64,000 bases of DNA from Paenibacillus sp. BIC5C1 (GTDB taxonomy: Bacteria; Bacillota; Bacilli; Paenibacillales; Paenibacillaceae): NCBI RefSeq assembly GCF_032399705.1, contig NZ_CP135922.1:3472001-3536000 (forward strand), given 5' to 3'. Below the pieces are notes generated by a model. It saw nothing but the letters and a program-made list of their open reading frames with translations. It made no database searches and had not been told where the DNA came from. A program made the translations under genes and the position numbers. Shown here one piece after another: positions 26,526-35,213 of this stretch (its first letter is position 1; every line of letters starts with the position of its first letter).

Positions 26526-28382
26526 CTACTTGGACGCATCCAACTTCAATGCAGTTACCATTTTGCGGAACACGTCCGTATTATCGAGATAGCCAGAGAA
26601 CAAGCGGGACCCTGGTCCCGAAGCGTTGATGGGCACATCGTCGAATGTGTGGACTTCCTGCCCTTCATCATGAGGCAGGTTACCCGTATAGTGAACACCG
26701 TCCGGGTCTTTGTCCGGGTTAGCGATATACCATGTTTTGTCTTTCACGTTAGGGTCCTGGATGGTAGGGCTGATTGGCACCGGATTAGCGAGATAATCCT
26801 CATTGTTATCCGGCATATTGCCCCAACCAACAGCAATCTTCCACTCGGAATCCGGATTGTCCGGGAATCCATCTCCGTTTGCATCCACATACGTCGGGAA
26901 CTTGGAATCAGCATATGTGCCGATCAATTCGCGGAGTTCGTCACCCGATTTACCTTTGGCGGCTTCCGTGTTGTACGTTCCGTTTAGAGTAAGGGAATGA
27001 CCGTGGTCGGATGTGACGATAACGAGCGTATCCGGGTGTTTCTTCGCATATTCCTTAACCCGACCAACCGTTTGATCGAATTCAATGGCATCCCATACGG
27101 AGCGTTCAAAATCCATCGTGTGAGCCTGTTTATCAATCGATGCACCTTCGACCATCAGAAAAAATCCGTTTTTGTTCTGTTCCAGTACCTGAAGAGCTGT
27201 GTCGGTCATTTCCATCAACGTTGGCTGATCGGTATCCTTGCCTACAATTTCTGCATTGTTAGGCTGAGTATACTCCCGGTCATAATATACGTTCATGTTG
27301 CCTTTGCGGAACAATCCCAGCAAAGATTTGGTAGAGGCAGACTTGTCCAGATTTGTTGCATCCGTAACGTAGGTATACCCTTCTTTTTTGAACTCCTCCA
27401 CAATATTGCGTCCATCTTTGCGTTTTCCGCCGTCAGCTGCTGGAAGGAACCACTCCAGACCACCGCCCAGAATAACATCCGGTCGATTGGCTTCATTCAG
27501 ATACATGCTGGCAATCGCTTCTTGCTCCCCGCGCTTACGTGTATGTACAGCCATCGCAGCAGGTGTCGCGTCTGTCACATCCGCAGTCGTTACAAGGCCA
27601 GTAGCCATACCACGTGTCCGTTTCACCAGCTCAACGATGTTTTCCACCTTCGGATCGTCAAATGGGTCTGGTGTATTGTCCGGGTAGACACCTTCGGCAT
27701 TGACGGCCGTTTTGTGACCAGTTGCATAAGCGGAAGCACTATTGGCGGAATCAGTGACGATCGAATCCATACCGGACGTGGTGACCATGCCCATGGCATC
27801 CATTTGCTCCATCTCCAGCCAACCCTTGAATTTACCTTCGTTAATACCCTTGGATACAACACGAGCGGCGGTGCGAATATTGGCACTCATGCCATCGCCA
27901 ATCATCAGAACGACATTTTTGGCTTGCTCACCGTTTGTCAGTGTTGCCGAGTCTTTGGAAGGATCGAACACTTGGTATACGACCCGTGAATATGTACGCT
28001 TGCCTGTAGCCGTCGTCTCGGCGGTTACCACAATGGAATCACTCTCTTTAAAGGCAACATCCCGGATGGTGTATTCCGTGCTCAGGTCGGTGCTGCTTGT
28101 CCACGTTCCAGACTTGCCAAAGTATTTGTCCGGTGACAAGCCATTAACCTGGATTTTAATGTCTTTCGAATTCAACTTGGCACCGTTTAGCTCAACCCGG
28201 AAATCGAGCTTTTGGCCTGCCAGAATTTGAGCGCGGTCAATAGGTAAAATGGTAAATGCGGCAGGGGCCGTCTGTTGCTGAACAGATACGGGTTCAGCAT
28301 TGACCTGCCAAGGCACTGCTGTAATTGCAACAGCCGCGCTGAGTAGTAGAGCATTCCATTTCATAGCATGATGGCTTTTCAT
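26526..28382 (-). CDS. Secreted alkaline phosphatase
   Basis: The 618-residue protein starts at the ATG at 28382 (GGAGG 7 nt upstream) with a signal peptide ending in QVNA. After an N-terminal beta-rich segment of about 100 residues comes the alkaline phosphatase domain: VVLMIGDGMS (metal Asp), DSANSASAYATG (phosphorylated Ser region), FFLMVEGASIDKQAH (metal ligands), VIVTSDHGHS and a late His in DEGQEVHTFDDVP. It releases phosphate from organic phosphomonoesters outside the cell. An 11-nt periodic TTAACA-like array with a -10 box lies upstream, pointing to PhoP control. It is monocistronic. Confidence 0.92.
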   Translation of the reverse strand: MKSHHAMKWNALLLSAAVAITAVPWQVNAEPVSVQQQTAPAAFTILPIDRAQILAGQKLDFRVELNGAKLNSKDIKIQVNGLSPDKYFGKSGTWTSSTDLSTEYTIRDVAFKESDSIVVTAETTATGKRTYSRVVYQVFDPSKDSATLTNGEQAKNVVLMIGDGMSANIRTAARVVSKGINEGKFKGWLEMEQMDAMGMVTTSGMDSIVTDSANSASAYATGHKTAVNAEGVYPDNTPDPFDDPKVENIVELVKRTRGMATGLVTTADVTDATPAAMAVHTRKRGEQEAIASMYLNEANRPDVILGGGLEWFLPAADGGKRKDGRNIVEEFKKEGYTYVTDATNLDKSASTKSLLGLFRKGNMNVYYDREYTQPNNAEIVGKDTDQPTLMEMTDTALQVLEQNKNGFFLMVEGASIDKQAHTMDFERSVWDAIEFDQTVGRVKEYAKKHPDTLVIVTSDHGHSLTLNGTYNTEAAKGKSGDELRELIGTYADSKFPTYVDANGDGFPDNPDSEWKIAVGWGNMPDNNEDYLANPVPISPTIQDPNVKDKTWYIANPDKDPDGVHYTGNLPHDEGQEVHTFDDVPINASGPGSRLFSGYLDNTDVFRKMVTALKLDASK

Positions 28383-28420
28383 GAACATACCTCCGAGATC
28401 AATTTGTTGTTCTATTTGGA

Positions 28421-28463
28421 AGTATATAGCTGAATGATTAACGGAGCGTAAGAGAAAAGTTAA
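28421..28463 (-). promoter_or_regulatory. Candidate Pho box and -10 upstream of alkaline phosphatase
   Basis: On the minus strand TTAACT, CTTACG and TTAATC start at 28463, 28452 and 28441, an exact 11-nt period as in PhoP boxes (TTAACA-N5 repeats). TATACT (28421-28426) lies 9 nt further downstream as a -10. The match to consensus is partial. Confidence 0.5.
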
Positions 28464-28578
28464 ACCGAAAGCAATAAGATGCATATATTTGTTTGTAAAA
28501 CGTAAAAAAAACGGCGTATTCGGCACATTTGTTAACGAAATAGCCTGTATGCATCATTTCGTTGTCATAGGACACGGA

Positions 28579-28606
28579 TTGACTGTGTAGTGTAGAATTA
28601 TATAAT
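28579..28606 (+). promoter_or_regulatory. SigA-type promoter of the CNNM/CBS protein gene
   Basis: TTGACT at 28579-28584 and TATAAT at 28601-28606 with a 16-nt spacer. The resulting leader is about 150 nt and contains the short in-frame open frame described separately. This is the main content of the 378-nt gap 28383-28760 besides the phosphatase promoter. Confidence 0.75.
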
Positions 28607-28664
28607 AAAAGAAGCATATCCTTGTTATTCGACAGAAGAAGGTGGAGGTGAACGCATTGGGAAG

Positions 28665-28751
28665 TTGAAACTGCATATGAGCGGCAGAATGGCAAATATC
28701 CTACATTTTCGAAGGAGGTGGACCTATTTGCCGAAGAATGACGGCGAATAG
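28665..28751 (+). other. Short leader frame ending in an in-frame TAG upstream of the CNNM gene
   Basis: A 28-codon frame can begin at TTG 28665, or at TTG 28728, which has an excellent ribosome site (GAAGGAGGTGG at 28711-28721). It ends at TAG 28749-28751, three codons before the TTG at 28761, and is in the same frame as the downstream gene. It could be a leader peptide, or the true N-terminus of the membrane protein cut off by an amber mutation. Confidence 0.4.
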
Positions 28752-28760
28752 GAAGATAAT

Positions 28761-30077
28761 TTGAGTGACCCCTTACCGAGTATATTAAATTTATTTTTAA
28801 TTGCTTTGCTTGTATTGATGAATGGTTTCTTTGTCTCGGCAGAATTCGCGATGGTCAAAGTTCGTGGCAGCCGGATTGAAGCATTAGTGGAAACGGGTAA
28901 TAAAAATGCGATTTATGCTTCCAATATTGTACGCAACCTGGATGCTTATCTGTCCGCGTGCCAATTGGGCATAACGCTTGCTTCACTTGGACTTGGGTGG
29001 CTGGGAGAGCCGGCGATTGCTCATCTGTTAGAGCCCATGTTTACTGCATTTGGAATGGGTCCGGTATACGTACACGGAATCTCCATTGCGATTGCTTTTG
29101 TTATTATTACGATTTTGCATATTGTACTCGGGGAACTTGCTCCCAAGACGATGGCTATCCGCAAATCAGAGACGATCACGTTATGGTCTGCGGCGCTGCT
29201 TACGTTCTTTTACAAATTAATGTATCCCTTTATATGGGCATTGAATGGTATGGCGAACAGCCTGCTGAGAGTGTTTCGCATGGCACCGGCCTCGGAGCAT
29301 GACTCGGCGCATAGTGAAGATGAAATACGCATTCTGATGAAAGAAAGCAATAAGAGCGGTTTAATTGATAATACTGAATTGGCGCTTGTTGATAATATAT
29401 TTGATTTTACGGCAACAACCGCCCGTGAAATTATGATTCCGCGGACGGAAATGATCTGCCTGAATGCCAATCAGTCCATGCTGGAAAATCTGGAGATTGC
29501 CAGTGAAAGCATGCGTACCCGTTATCCGGTTTATAACGGTGACAAAGACCATATTATCGGTTTTATTCACATTAAAGACCTGATGCGATCTCAGCTTACA
29601 GATACCATTTCGGTGATTCGGCCGATTCTCGCAGTACCCGATTCCACTCCGATCAGTGACCTGCTCAAGCGGATGCAACGTAGTAAGACACAGATTGCCA
29701 TCCTGATTGATGAGTACGGAGGAACCTCCGGGCTTGTAACGCTTGAAGACATCATGGAAGAGATCGTGGGCGAGATTCAGGATGAATTTGACCAGGAGCG
29801 TCCGGCGATTGAGAAAGTGGATGAGATGGAATACTCCATTGACGGCCTCATGCTGATTGAAGAAGTAAGTGAGCGCTTTGGGCTGGATATGGACCGGGCG
29901 GATTATGATACGATTGGTGGTTGGTTATACTCCAGAGTAGAGACCATCCCACCCGAAGTAGGGCAGTCGGTAGAGTATGATGGATATGTCTTTGTAATTC
30001 AAGAGACCGAGCATAAGCGGATTTCACGTGTGAATGTGATTAAGCTTGATCTGATGGTTGAAGGCGAGGGCGCCTAA
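28761..30077 (+). CDS. CNNM/DUF21-CBS-CorC_HlyC membrane protein (hemolysin family)
   Basis: The 438-residue protein has an N-terminal DUF21/CNNM membrane domain (LNLFLIALLVLMNGFFVSAEFAMVKVR; ACQLGITLASLGLGWLGEPAIAHLL), a CBS pair (about 205-340; ATTAREIMIPRTEM, AILIDEYGGTSGLVTLEDIMEEIVGEIQDEFD) and a C-terminal CorC_HlyC domain. Members are linked to magnesium or cobalt efflux; the hemolysin name is historical. The TTG start has only a modest AGGAAG site, while a far stronger site sits 40 nt upstream before an in-frame TAG, so the annotated N-terminus is uncertain. Confidence 0.88.
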   Translation: MSDPLPSILNLFLIALLVLMNGFFVSAEFAMVKVRGSRIEALVETGNKNAIYASNIVRNLDAYLSACQLGITLASLGLGWLGEPAIAHLLEPMFTAFGMGPVYVHGISIAIAFVIITILHIVLGELAPKTMAIRKSETITLWSAALLTFFYKLMYPFIWALNGMANSLLRVFRMAPASEHDSAHSEDEIRILMKESNKSGLIDNTELALVDNIFDFTATTAREIMIPRTEMICLNANQSMLENLEIASESMRTRYPVYNGDKDHIIGFIHIKDLMRSQLTDTISVIRPILAVPDSTPISDLLKRMQRSKTQIAILIDEYGGTSGLVTLEDIMEEIVGEIQDEFDQERPAIEKVDEMEYSIDGLMLIEEVSERFGLDMDRADYDTIGGWLYSRVETIPPEVGQSVEYDGYVFVIQETEHKRISRVNVIKLDLMVEGEGA

Positions 30078-30123
30078 TCCAAAGTATTATTTTTGGAGAC
30101 AGGTGATCCCGGTCTATAGGGAG

Positions 30124-30158
30124 GCCGTACGGTGGATGATTCCACTGTGCGGCTTTTT
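30124..30158 (+). terminator. Intrinsic terminator after the CNNM gene
   Basis: GCCGTACGGTGGA pairs with TCCACTGTGCGGC around TGAT, followed by five Ts. Confidence 0.8.
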
Positions 30159-30236
30159 GTTTACCCTATAATCGTAGCATGCACGGCTGCAAACAGGGTA
30201 TAATGGAACGACTTTGCAAGATAGGAGAGGTTGAGA

Positions 30237-31145
30237 TTGAGCTATCGCATTGAGGTTGGATTTACGCCTGTATTTGAATTCATGGCCAGTTTGCATACAT
30301 ATATTTGCCGAAAATCGCATAAAAAGATTGATTTATCCATAGCCTGGGCGCAAGAAACAGAAAGGCAGCTAACCCCTGAGCTTGCTGCTGTCTTGCAAGA
30401 GATGAACGTGAATGATGATTGGAAATGGATGTATCTGCTTGTCTGTTTGCGAGTGGAAGCTGAGGAGCCAGAGGATTTTATTGAATGGTTCAGCCAACGA
30501 ACAGTACTTGACCTTCATGACATTTTTAGTCGGTACAGTTTCCCGTATACGGATGATATCGCTGCTTTCCAGACCAATATGACCTATGTCCTAACGGGCT
30601 GGAATGAGCAATATTTTCGCTTGTTGGATCCCGTAATCCTACAACATCTGCGCCAGGAGGTTCTGAACCGTAAGGAACAGTTAAATCAATCTCCCCAGAA
30701 AGAGGTACTGGATGATGCGACCAACGGGTTGATGTTCCGGGACATGAAGGGGCTGGATAGACTGCTGCTTGTGCCACAATTTCATTTTCAGCCCCTAAAT
30801 GTCATCCTGCATTTTGGGGATACTCTGCTGTGCCATTATTCCTCCAGATTGTATATGGGAGACCAGGAATATATTCCGACCCATCATTTGCGTGTGATTC
30901 GCAGCTTGGGAGAGAAGAATAGACTGAAAATCATGCGTTTTCTGCATCAGGGACCACGTTCGTTCATCGAAATTGTTCGTCACTTGAAGCTTTCCAAAGG
31001 GATTACTCATGACCATCTGTCCAAGCTTCGTGGAGCAGGGTTGGTCTATGCGCATTTTGAAGGAGAGAGCCTGGTTGAGTATTCACTTCGTGTTCATGCA
31101 CTGGAGCAAATTTTACCGAATGTCATGAATTATTTGGAGCAATAA
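30237..31145 (+). CDS. ArsR-like winged-helix transcriptional regulator
   Basis: About 302 residues. The C-terminal 90 residues form a winged helix of ArsR type (HHLRVIRSLGEKNRLKIMRFLHQGPRSFIEIVRHLKLSKGITHDHLSKLRGAGLVYAHFEG), while the first 200 residues are an uncharacterised, probably ligand-sensing, region. The start is TTG at 30237, with AGGAGAGG 6 nt upstream; a TTG at 30231 abuts the ribosome site. It sits directly upstream of the oligopeptide transporter operon, whose promoter contains strong palindromes, so it is the likely regulator of that operon. Confidence 0.8.
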   Translation: MSYRIEVGFTPVFEFMASLHTYICRKSHKKIDLSIAWAQETERQLTPELAAVLQEMNVNDDWKWMYLLVCLRVEAEEPEDFIEWFSQRTVLDLHDIFSRYSFPYTDDIAAFQTNMTYVLTGWNEQYFRLLDPVILQHLRQEVLNRKEQLNQSPQKEVLDDATNGLMFRDMKGLDRLLLVPQFHFQPLNVILHFGDTLLCHYSSRLYMGDQEYIPTHHLRVIRSLGEKNRLKIMRFLHQGPRSFIEIVRHLKLSKGITHDHLSKLRGAGLVYAHFEGESLVEYSLRVHALEQILPNVMNYLEQ

Positions 31146-31191
31146 CGTTTATCAAAATGTGGTTTTTAGAAAAAAAGTATTCCCTCGATAC

Positions 31192-31260
31192 AGCCGTATG
31201 TTTGTTGTGGCCGAACTGAAATTTATTCAGGAAATCCGCGCAAAACATACGGCTATTTTA
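31192..31260 (+). terminator. Terminator between the regulator and transporter operon
   Basis: AGCCGTATGTTT pairs perfectly with AAACATACGGCT (12 bp) over a 39-nt loop, followed by ATTTTAT. The 321-nt gap 31146-31466 also holds the operon promoter. Confidence 0.65.
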
Positions 31261-31307
31261 TCGCTTTAAAGTGGATATTAATGGGTTTAATATAAATATT
31301 TTTTTGT

Positions 31308-31345
31308 GGTTCTCTATTTACAGAACCAAATGCGGTTCTTATAAT
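31308..31345 (+). promoter_or_regulatory. Promoter with embedded palindromic operator for the oligopeptide transporter operon
   Basis: TTTACA (31317-31322), 17-nt spacer, TATAAT (31340-31345). The spacer holds the perfect palindrome AGAACC-AAATGC-GGTTCT (31322-31339), and a further GGTTCT at 31308 makes a second inverted pair with the same AGAACC. Binding there would block RNA polymerase, so repression is expected, probably by the adjacent ArsR-like protein. Confidence 0.65.
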
Positions 31346-31466
31346 AGGGCTTATCGAACTTATACCTTACTAATTTCATAGGAATTATATATATTCTGGA
31401 TTACTCGGGAATTAGGAACGGCTGAGCGAGAAAAATATGGATTATTTACGAATTGGGGAGGATTTT

Positions 31467-33191
31467 ATGAGAATGAAAGGTTTATCTGTGGCATCGTTAA
31501 TCATCAGTAGTGCAATTGTGTTATCGGCATGTGCTGGAGGTGGGGGAGCAGAGACTACTACTGCTGGAAGCGGGACAACAAATTCGGGCACACAAGCGAC
31601 TCCGGTTTCAGCAGCACTGGATGCACCCTTTCAGGCAACGGACCTGAATCAATTACCTGAGACGGCAAAAAAACGAACGGATACGGTGATTGTGGGACTT
31701 ACGGATCCCAGTGGGGCTTTCACACCGTACTTCCATCAGAGTGGATATGATGGCAACGTTGCTTCATTGTTATTTGCTTCACTAGTGACCGTAGATGAGA
31801 AAGGTTTACCTGTTCCTGATCTCGCTGAAAGCTGGGATGTGTCCGAGGATCAGCGTACATACACGTTTCATCTGAGAAAAGATTCCAAGTTCAGTGACGG
31901 CTCGCCGCTCACCGCAGAGGATGTCGCTTTTACATGGACCATTCTGCATGATAAGTCGTATGACGGGGGATTTGATATTTTCTCCACCAAGGTAAAAGGC
32001 GGCAAAGCGTATACCGAAGGAAAGGCAGATCACATTGAGGGTATTCAAGTCATTGATCCGTTAACGATCTCGGTCACGCTGGAACAACCAAACGCAACTG
32101 CTCTGCTTACATTGGGCTCAGAGGTGTTGTCCAAAGCCTACTACGGCAAAGACTATCTATTTGGAAAGCTTGAATACATTAAAAATCTTCATGCAGCACC
32201 TGTAGGCAATGGCCCTTACAAACTTGAAAAGTTCATTCCGGGTCAGGAAGTACGATTCGTTGCCAACGAATTCTACTACAAGGGCAAACCGAAAACGGAG
32301 CACTTCATATATAAAACATCGGAAGGAGACACCTGGCAGTTTATTGAGACCGGAGAGATCGACTTCACTTCGTTCACGGCTACCCAGGAGAATATTGATA
32401 AGCTGAAAAACATCCCATACCTCAACCTTCTGCCTTACACACCAAGTACATACGGATATTTACAGCTTAATCTGGAGCATGAACAACTTCAGGAAAAAGA
32501 AGTACGGCAAGCCATTACCTATGGCCTGGATCGTCAGTCCATCTATGTGGACGCCAACCAAGGGGCAGGCGCTGTTGCCAACATTCCGACTTCACCAATT
32601 TCATGGTCTTATACGGAAGACGGCATTAATCCATACGCCTATGATCCGGACAAAGCGAATCAATTGTTGGATGATGCAGGCTGGGTGCCTGGAGCGGATG
32701 GCATCCGCGAGAAAAACGGGAAGAAGTTGTCCCTGCATTTCCTCGGAACGAAAAGTCCGGCCACGGATATCTTCATTGCTGTAGCCAAAGAAAACTTCGA
32801 AGCGATTGGTGTGCAGTTCCAGCCTGAAGTGTTTGCCGATTTCAACTCACTTGTATCCAAAGTGGAGGGCGGAGATTACGACGTGGCTTCCTTCTCCACC
32901 CCGATGTTAACAGATCCTTCAGACGGTGTGCTGCAATTTGTAGATGGTGAGCTGAAAGGGTACGACAATCCCAAAGTGAAAGAGCTGTACAACAAAGGAC
33001 TGGCTACGACTGACATTGAGGAGCGTAAGGCAGTATACAAAGAGCTGTACCAATTGCTCAATGATGAGCTGCCTGTCATTTTTACCAGTTACAAAAAAAC
33101 AGTTTATGCCTATAACGGTCGGATCGATGGGCTCTCTGTCAGTCCATACCGCGGGATTGCAACCAGCTTGCCGGAATGGTCTTTGAAATAA
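31467..33191 (+). CDS. Oligopeptide ABC transporter substrate-binding lipoprotein (OppA/AppA type)
   Basis: The 574-residue lipoprotein has a signal peptide with lipobox VLSAC and the SBP_bac_5 fold (TYTFHLRKDSKFSDGSPLTAEDVAFTW; VGNGPYKLEKFIPGQEVRFVANEFYYKGKPK; RQAITYGLDRQSIY). It captures peptides outside the membrane for the permeases encoded next. The start is ATG at 31467, with GGGGAGGA upstream. It is the first gene of a five-gene operon (binding protein, two permeases, two ATPases). The sequence around FTPYFHQSGYDGNVASLL recalls the App branch of B. subtilis. Confidence 0.92.
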   Translation: MRMKGLSVASLIISSAIVLSACAGGGGAETTTAGSGTTNSGTQATPVSAALDAPFQATDLNQLPETAKKRTDTVIVGLTDPSGAFTPYFHQSGYDGNVASLLFASLVTVDEKGLPVPDLAESWDVSEDQRTYTFHLRKDSKFSDGSPLTAEDVAFTWTILHDKSYDGGFDIFSTKVKGGKAYTEGKADHIEGIQVIDPLTISVTLEQPNATALLTLGSEVLSKAYYGKDYLFGKLEYIKNLHAAPVGNGPYKLEKFIPGQEVRFVANEFYYKGKPKTEHFIYKTSEGDTWQFIETGEIDFTSFTATQENIDKLKNIPYLNLLPYTPSTYGYLQLNLEHEQLQEKEVRQAITYGLDRQSIYVDANQGAGAVANIPTSPISWSYTEDGINPYAYDPDKANQLLDDAGWVPGADGIREKNGKKLSLHFLGTKSPATDIFIAVAKENFEAIGVQFQPEVFADFNSLVSKVEGGDYDVASFSTPMLTDPSDGVLQFVDGELKGYDNPKVKELYNKGLATTDIEERKAVYKELYQLLNDELPVIFTSYKKTVYAYNGRIDGLSVSPYRGIATSLPEWSLK

Positions 33192-33235
33192 GCGGTTTTA
33201 TGAATCAAGTAACATCAATACCGAAATAAACAAAA

Positions 33236-33273
33236 CGTCCCTTGTGTTTGCGATGTCGCAGATGCAGGGGACG
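33236..33273 (+). promoter_or_regulatory. Intercistronic hairpin in the transporter operon
   Basis: CGTCCCTTG pairs with CAGGGGACG over an inner TTTGCGA/TCGCAGA stem, without a T run, between the binding-protein and permease genes. Such hairpins often protect the upstream message and let the binding protein be made in excess. Confidence 0.5.
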
Positions 33274-33292
33274 CATTGATAAGGAGCCTGAT

Positions 33293-34249
33293 ATGAGCAC
33301 TTACATTGTGAAACGGATGACATACATGGTTCTTATTTTGCTGGCCGCTTCCGTTCTGATATTCAGCCTGTATGCACTTACCCCTGGCGACTACATCTCC
33401 AGCAACATTAAGCTGAGTCCAGAGCGCAAGGCCGAGCTGCGAGAATTGTATGGACTGGACAAGCCTGTTATCGAACGGTATCTCATCTGGATGAAAAATG
33501 CTGTACACGGGGACTTCGGATATTCATTGGCACAACAAAAGCCTGTGCTCGCGCTGTTCAACGAATATATCTGGAATTCATTCCTGTTAGCTGCGGTGTC
33601 CACGTTCCTGACCTGGTTCATCGCGGTTATTATCGGTGTGATTGCTGCTTATAAGCAGTATTCGTGGTTCGATACTTTCGTGATGATAGGCATATTTGCA
33701 GCCATGTCCGTGCCATCTTTCTTTATCGGATTGTTTTTGATCAAACTGCTGGCGGTTGACCTAAAATGGTTGCCTCCAGGCGGCATGATGACTACAGGAA
33801 GTAATGCTACCGGTCTGGCCTATGTCAAAGAGGTGATTCAACATATGACCTTGCCTGTAATTGTGATGACTCTGCTTGGGGTAGGCTCACTTACCCGTTA
33901 CTTTCGCAGCAACATGATTGATGTGATCAAGCAGGATTATATTCGGACAGCACGAGCCAAAGGTTTAAAAGAAAGCAAAGTGTTATACACCCATGCCTTG
34001 CGCAATGCTCTGCTGCCTGCGATAACACTGATTGGATTCGAGCTGCCGTCCTTATTCGGTGGTTCACTGATTATTGAGAAAATATTCAGTTGGCCCGGTA
34101 TCGGTCAGTTATATATGCAGTCCTTCTCACTGCGGGATTATCCACTGCTGATGGGCTTTACGATGTTTATCGCCATCCTGACCGTCATTGGAACGCTGCT
34201 GTCCGATGTGCTCTATCACATCGCAGATCCGCGTGTCCGTTTGCAATAA
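33293..34249 (+). CDS. Oligopeptide ABC transporter permease (OppB type)
   Basis: A 318-residue membrane protein with about six membrane segments. It has an OppB-type N-terminus (YIVKRMTYMVLILLAASVLIFSLYALTPGD) and the EAA loop (DYIRTARAKGLKESKVLYTHALRNALLP) that docks the ATPases. AAGGAG lies before the ATG at 33293. It pairs with the next gene to form the channel. Confidence 0.93.
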   Translation: MSTYIVKRMTYMVLILLAASVLIFSLYALTPGDYISSNIKLSPERKAELRELYGLDKPVIERYLIWMKNAVHGDFGYSLAQQKPVLALFNEYIWNSFLLAAVSTFLTWFIAVIIGVIAAYKQYSWFDTFVMIGIFAAMSVPSFFIGLFLIKLLAVDLKWLPPGGMMTTGSNATGLAYVKEVIQHMTLPVIVMTLLGVGSLTRYFRSNMIDVIKQDYIRTARAKGLKESKVLYTHALRNALLPAITLIGFELPSLFGGSLIIEKIFSWPGIGQLYMQSFSLRDYPLLMGFTMFIAILTVIGTLLSDVLYHIADPRVRLQ

Positions 34250-34262
34250 GGGGGCTATAAAC

Positions 34263-35204
34263 ATGACAATCTCTTCATCGTCTGTAACGAGAAATGCCAC
34301 AGAAGCTGCATTACCTTTAAAGGTTCCGGCCAAGTCTTCTTTATGGAAATTGTCGATCCGAAGACTGCTCAAGAACAGACTTGCTGTTGGCGGATTCATC
34401 GTGGTTTTGTTGATGTTTGTAGCTTGTTTCATTGGACCGCTGTTCTCACCATATACCGATAACAAGATCAATATGACAGCAATGAAACAAGGTCCTGGCA
34501 TTCATCACTGGCTTGGTACGGATGCGCTCGGCAGGGATGTGCTTACCCGTGTGCTGATGGCAGGTCGTATCTCGCTCACTGTTGGTTTGGCTTCCATGGT
34601 TCTATCCGTATTTATCGGCTCCTTGCTTGGAGCCATCGCCGGATATTATCGCGGCATTGTTGATCAGGTCATTATGCGGATTGCCGATTTGCTGCTTACG
34701 ATCCCGGGACTGCCGCTGCTGTTCATTTTCGGCGCGTTGTTATCGGATTGGAAAGTTCCGCCGGATTCCAGAATGTATATCGTCATGCTGATGCTCAGCT
34801 TTGTCAACTGGCCTGGTATGGCCCGAATGGTGCGAGGACAGATGTTGAGCTTGCGGGAGCGGGAATTCATGCAGGCTGCAGTTGTTCTTGGCCTGCGTGA
34901 CCGTCGCAAACTGTTTCATCATCTTTTGCCCAATATCGTTCCACTTCTCATCGTCATGGCGACTCTGAATATCGGAGGGTCCATTCTCAGCGAATCGGTA
35001 CTCAGCTTTTTTGGACTAGGTGTCATGCCGCCAACGCCTACATGGGGCAATATGATCGATGCGGCCAACAACATGATTGATTTTCAGCAGCACCCGTGGT
35101 TATGGATTCCGCCAGGGCTGTCCATTTTCGTGACCGTTATTGCCATTAACATATTTGGTGATGGACTTCGAGACGTATTAGATCCCAAACAGAAGAGAAG
35201 GTGA
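34263..35204 (+). CDS. Oligopeptide ABC transporter permease (OppC type)
   Basis: A 313-residue membrane protein with the OppC N-terminal extension, the GTDALGRDVLTRVLMAGRISLTVGL block and the EAA loop (REREFMQAAVVLGLRDRRKLFHHLLPN). AAGGGGG precedes the ATG at 34263, 13 nt after the previous stop. It is the second channel half of the peptide importer. Confidence 0.93.
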   Translation: MTISSSSVTRNATEAALPLKVPAKSSLWKLSIRRLLKNRLAVGGFIVVLLMFVACFIGPLFSPYTDNKINMTAMKQGPGIHHWLGTDALGRDVLTRVLMAGRISLTVGLASMVLSVFIGSLLGAIAGYYRGIVDQVIMRIADLLLTIPGLPLLFIFGALLSDWKVPPDSRMYIVMLMLSFVNWPGMARMVRGQMLSLREREFMQAAVVLGLRDRRKLFHHLLPNIVPLLIVMATLNIGGSILSESVLSFFGLGVMPPTPTWGNMIDAANNMIDFQQHPWLWIPPGLSIFVTVIAINIFGDGLRDVLDPKQKRR

Positions 35205-35213
35205 GCACGCCTC

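Noticed and set aside
26997..27989. A 330-codon open frame opposite the alkaline phosphatase
   Set aside because: It is a mirror of phosphatase codons; no start signal and no protein-like composition.
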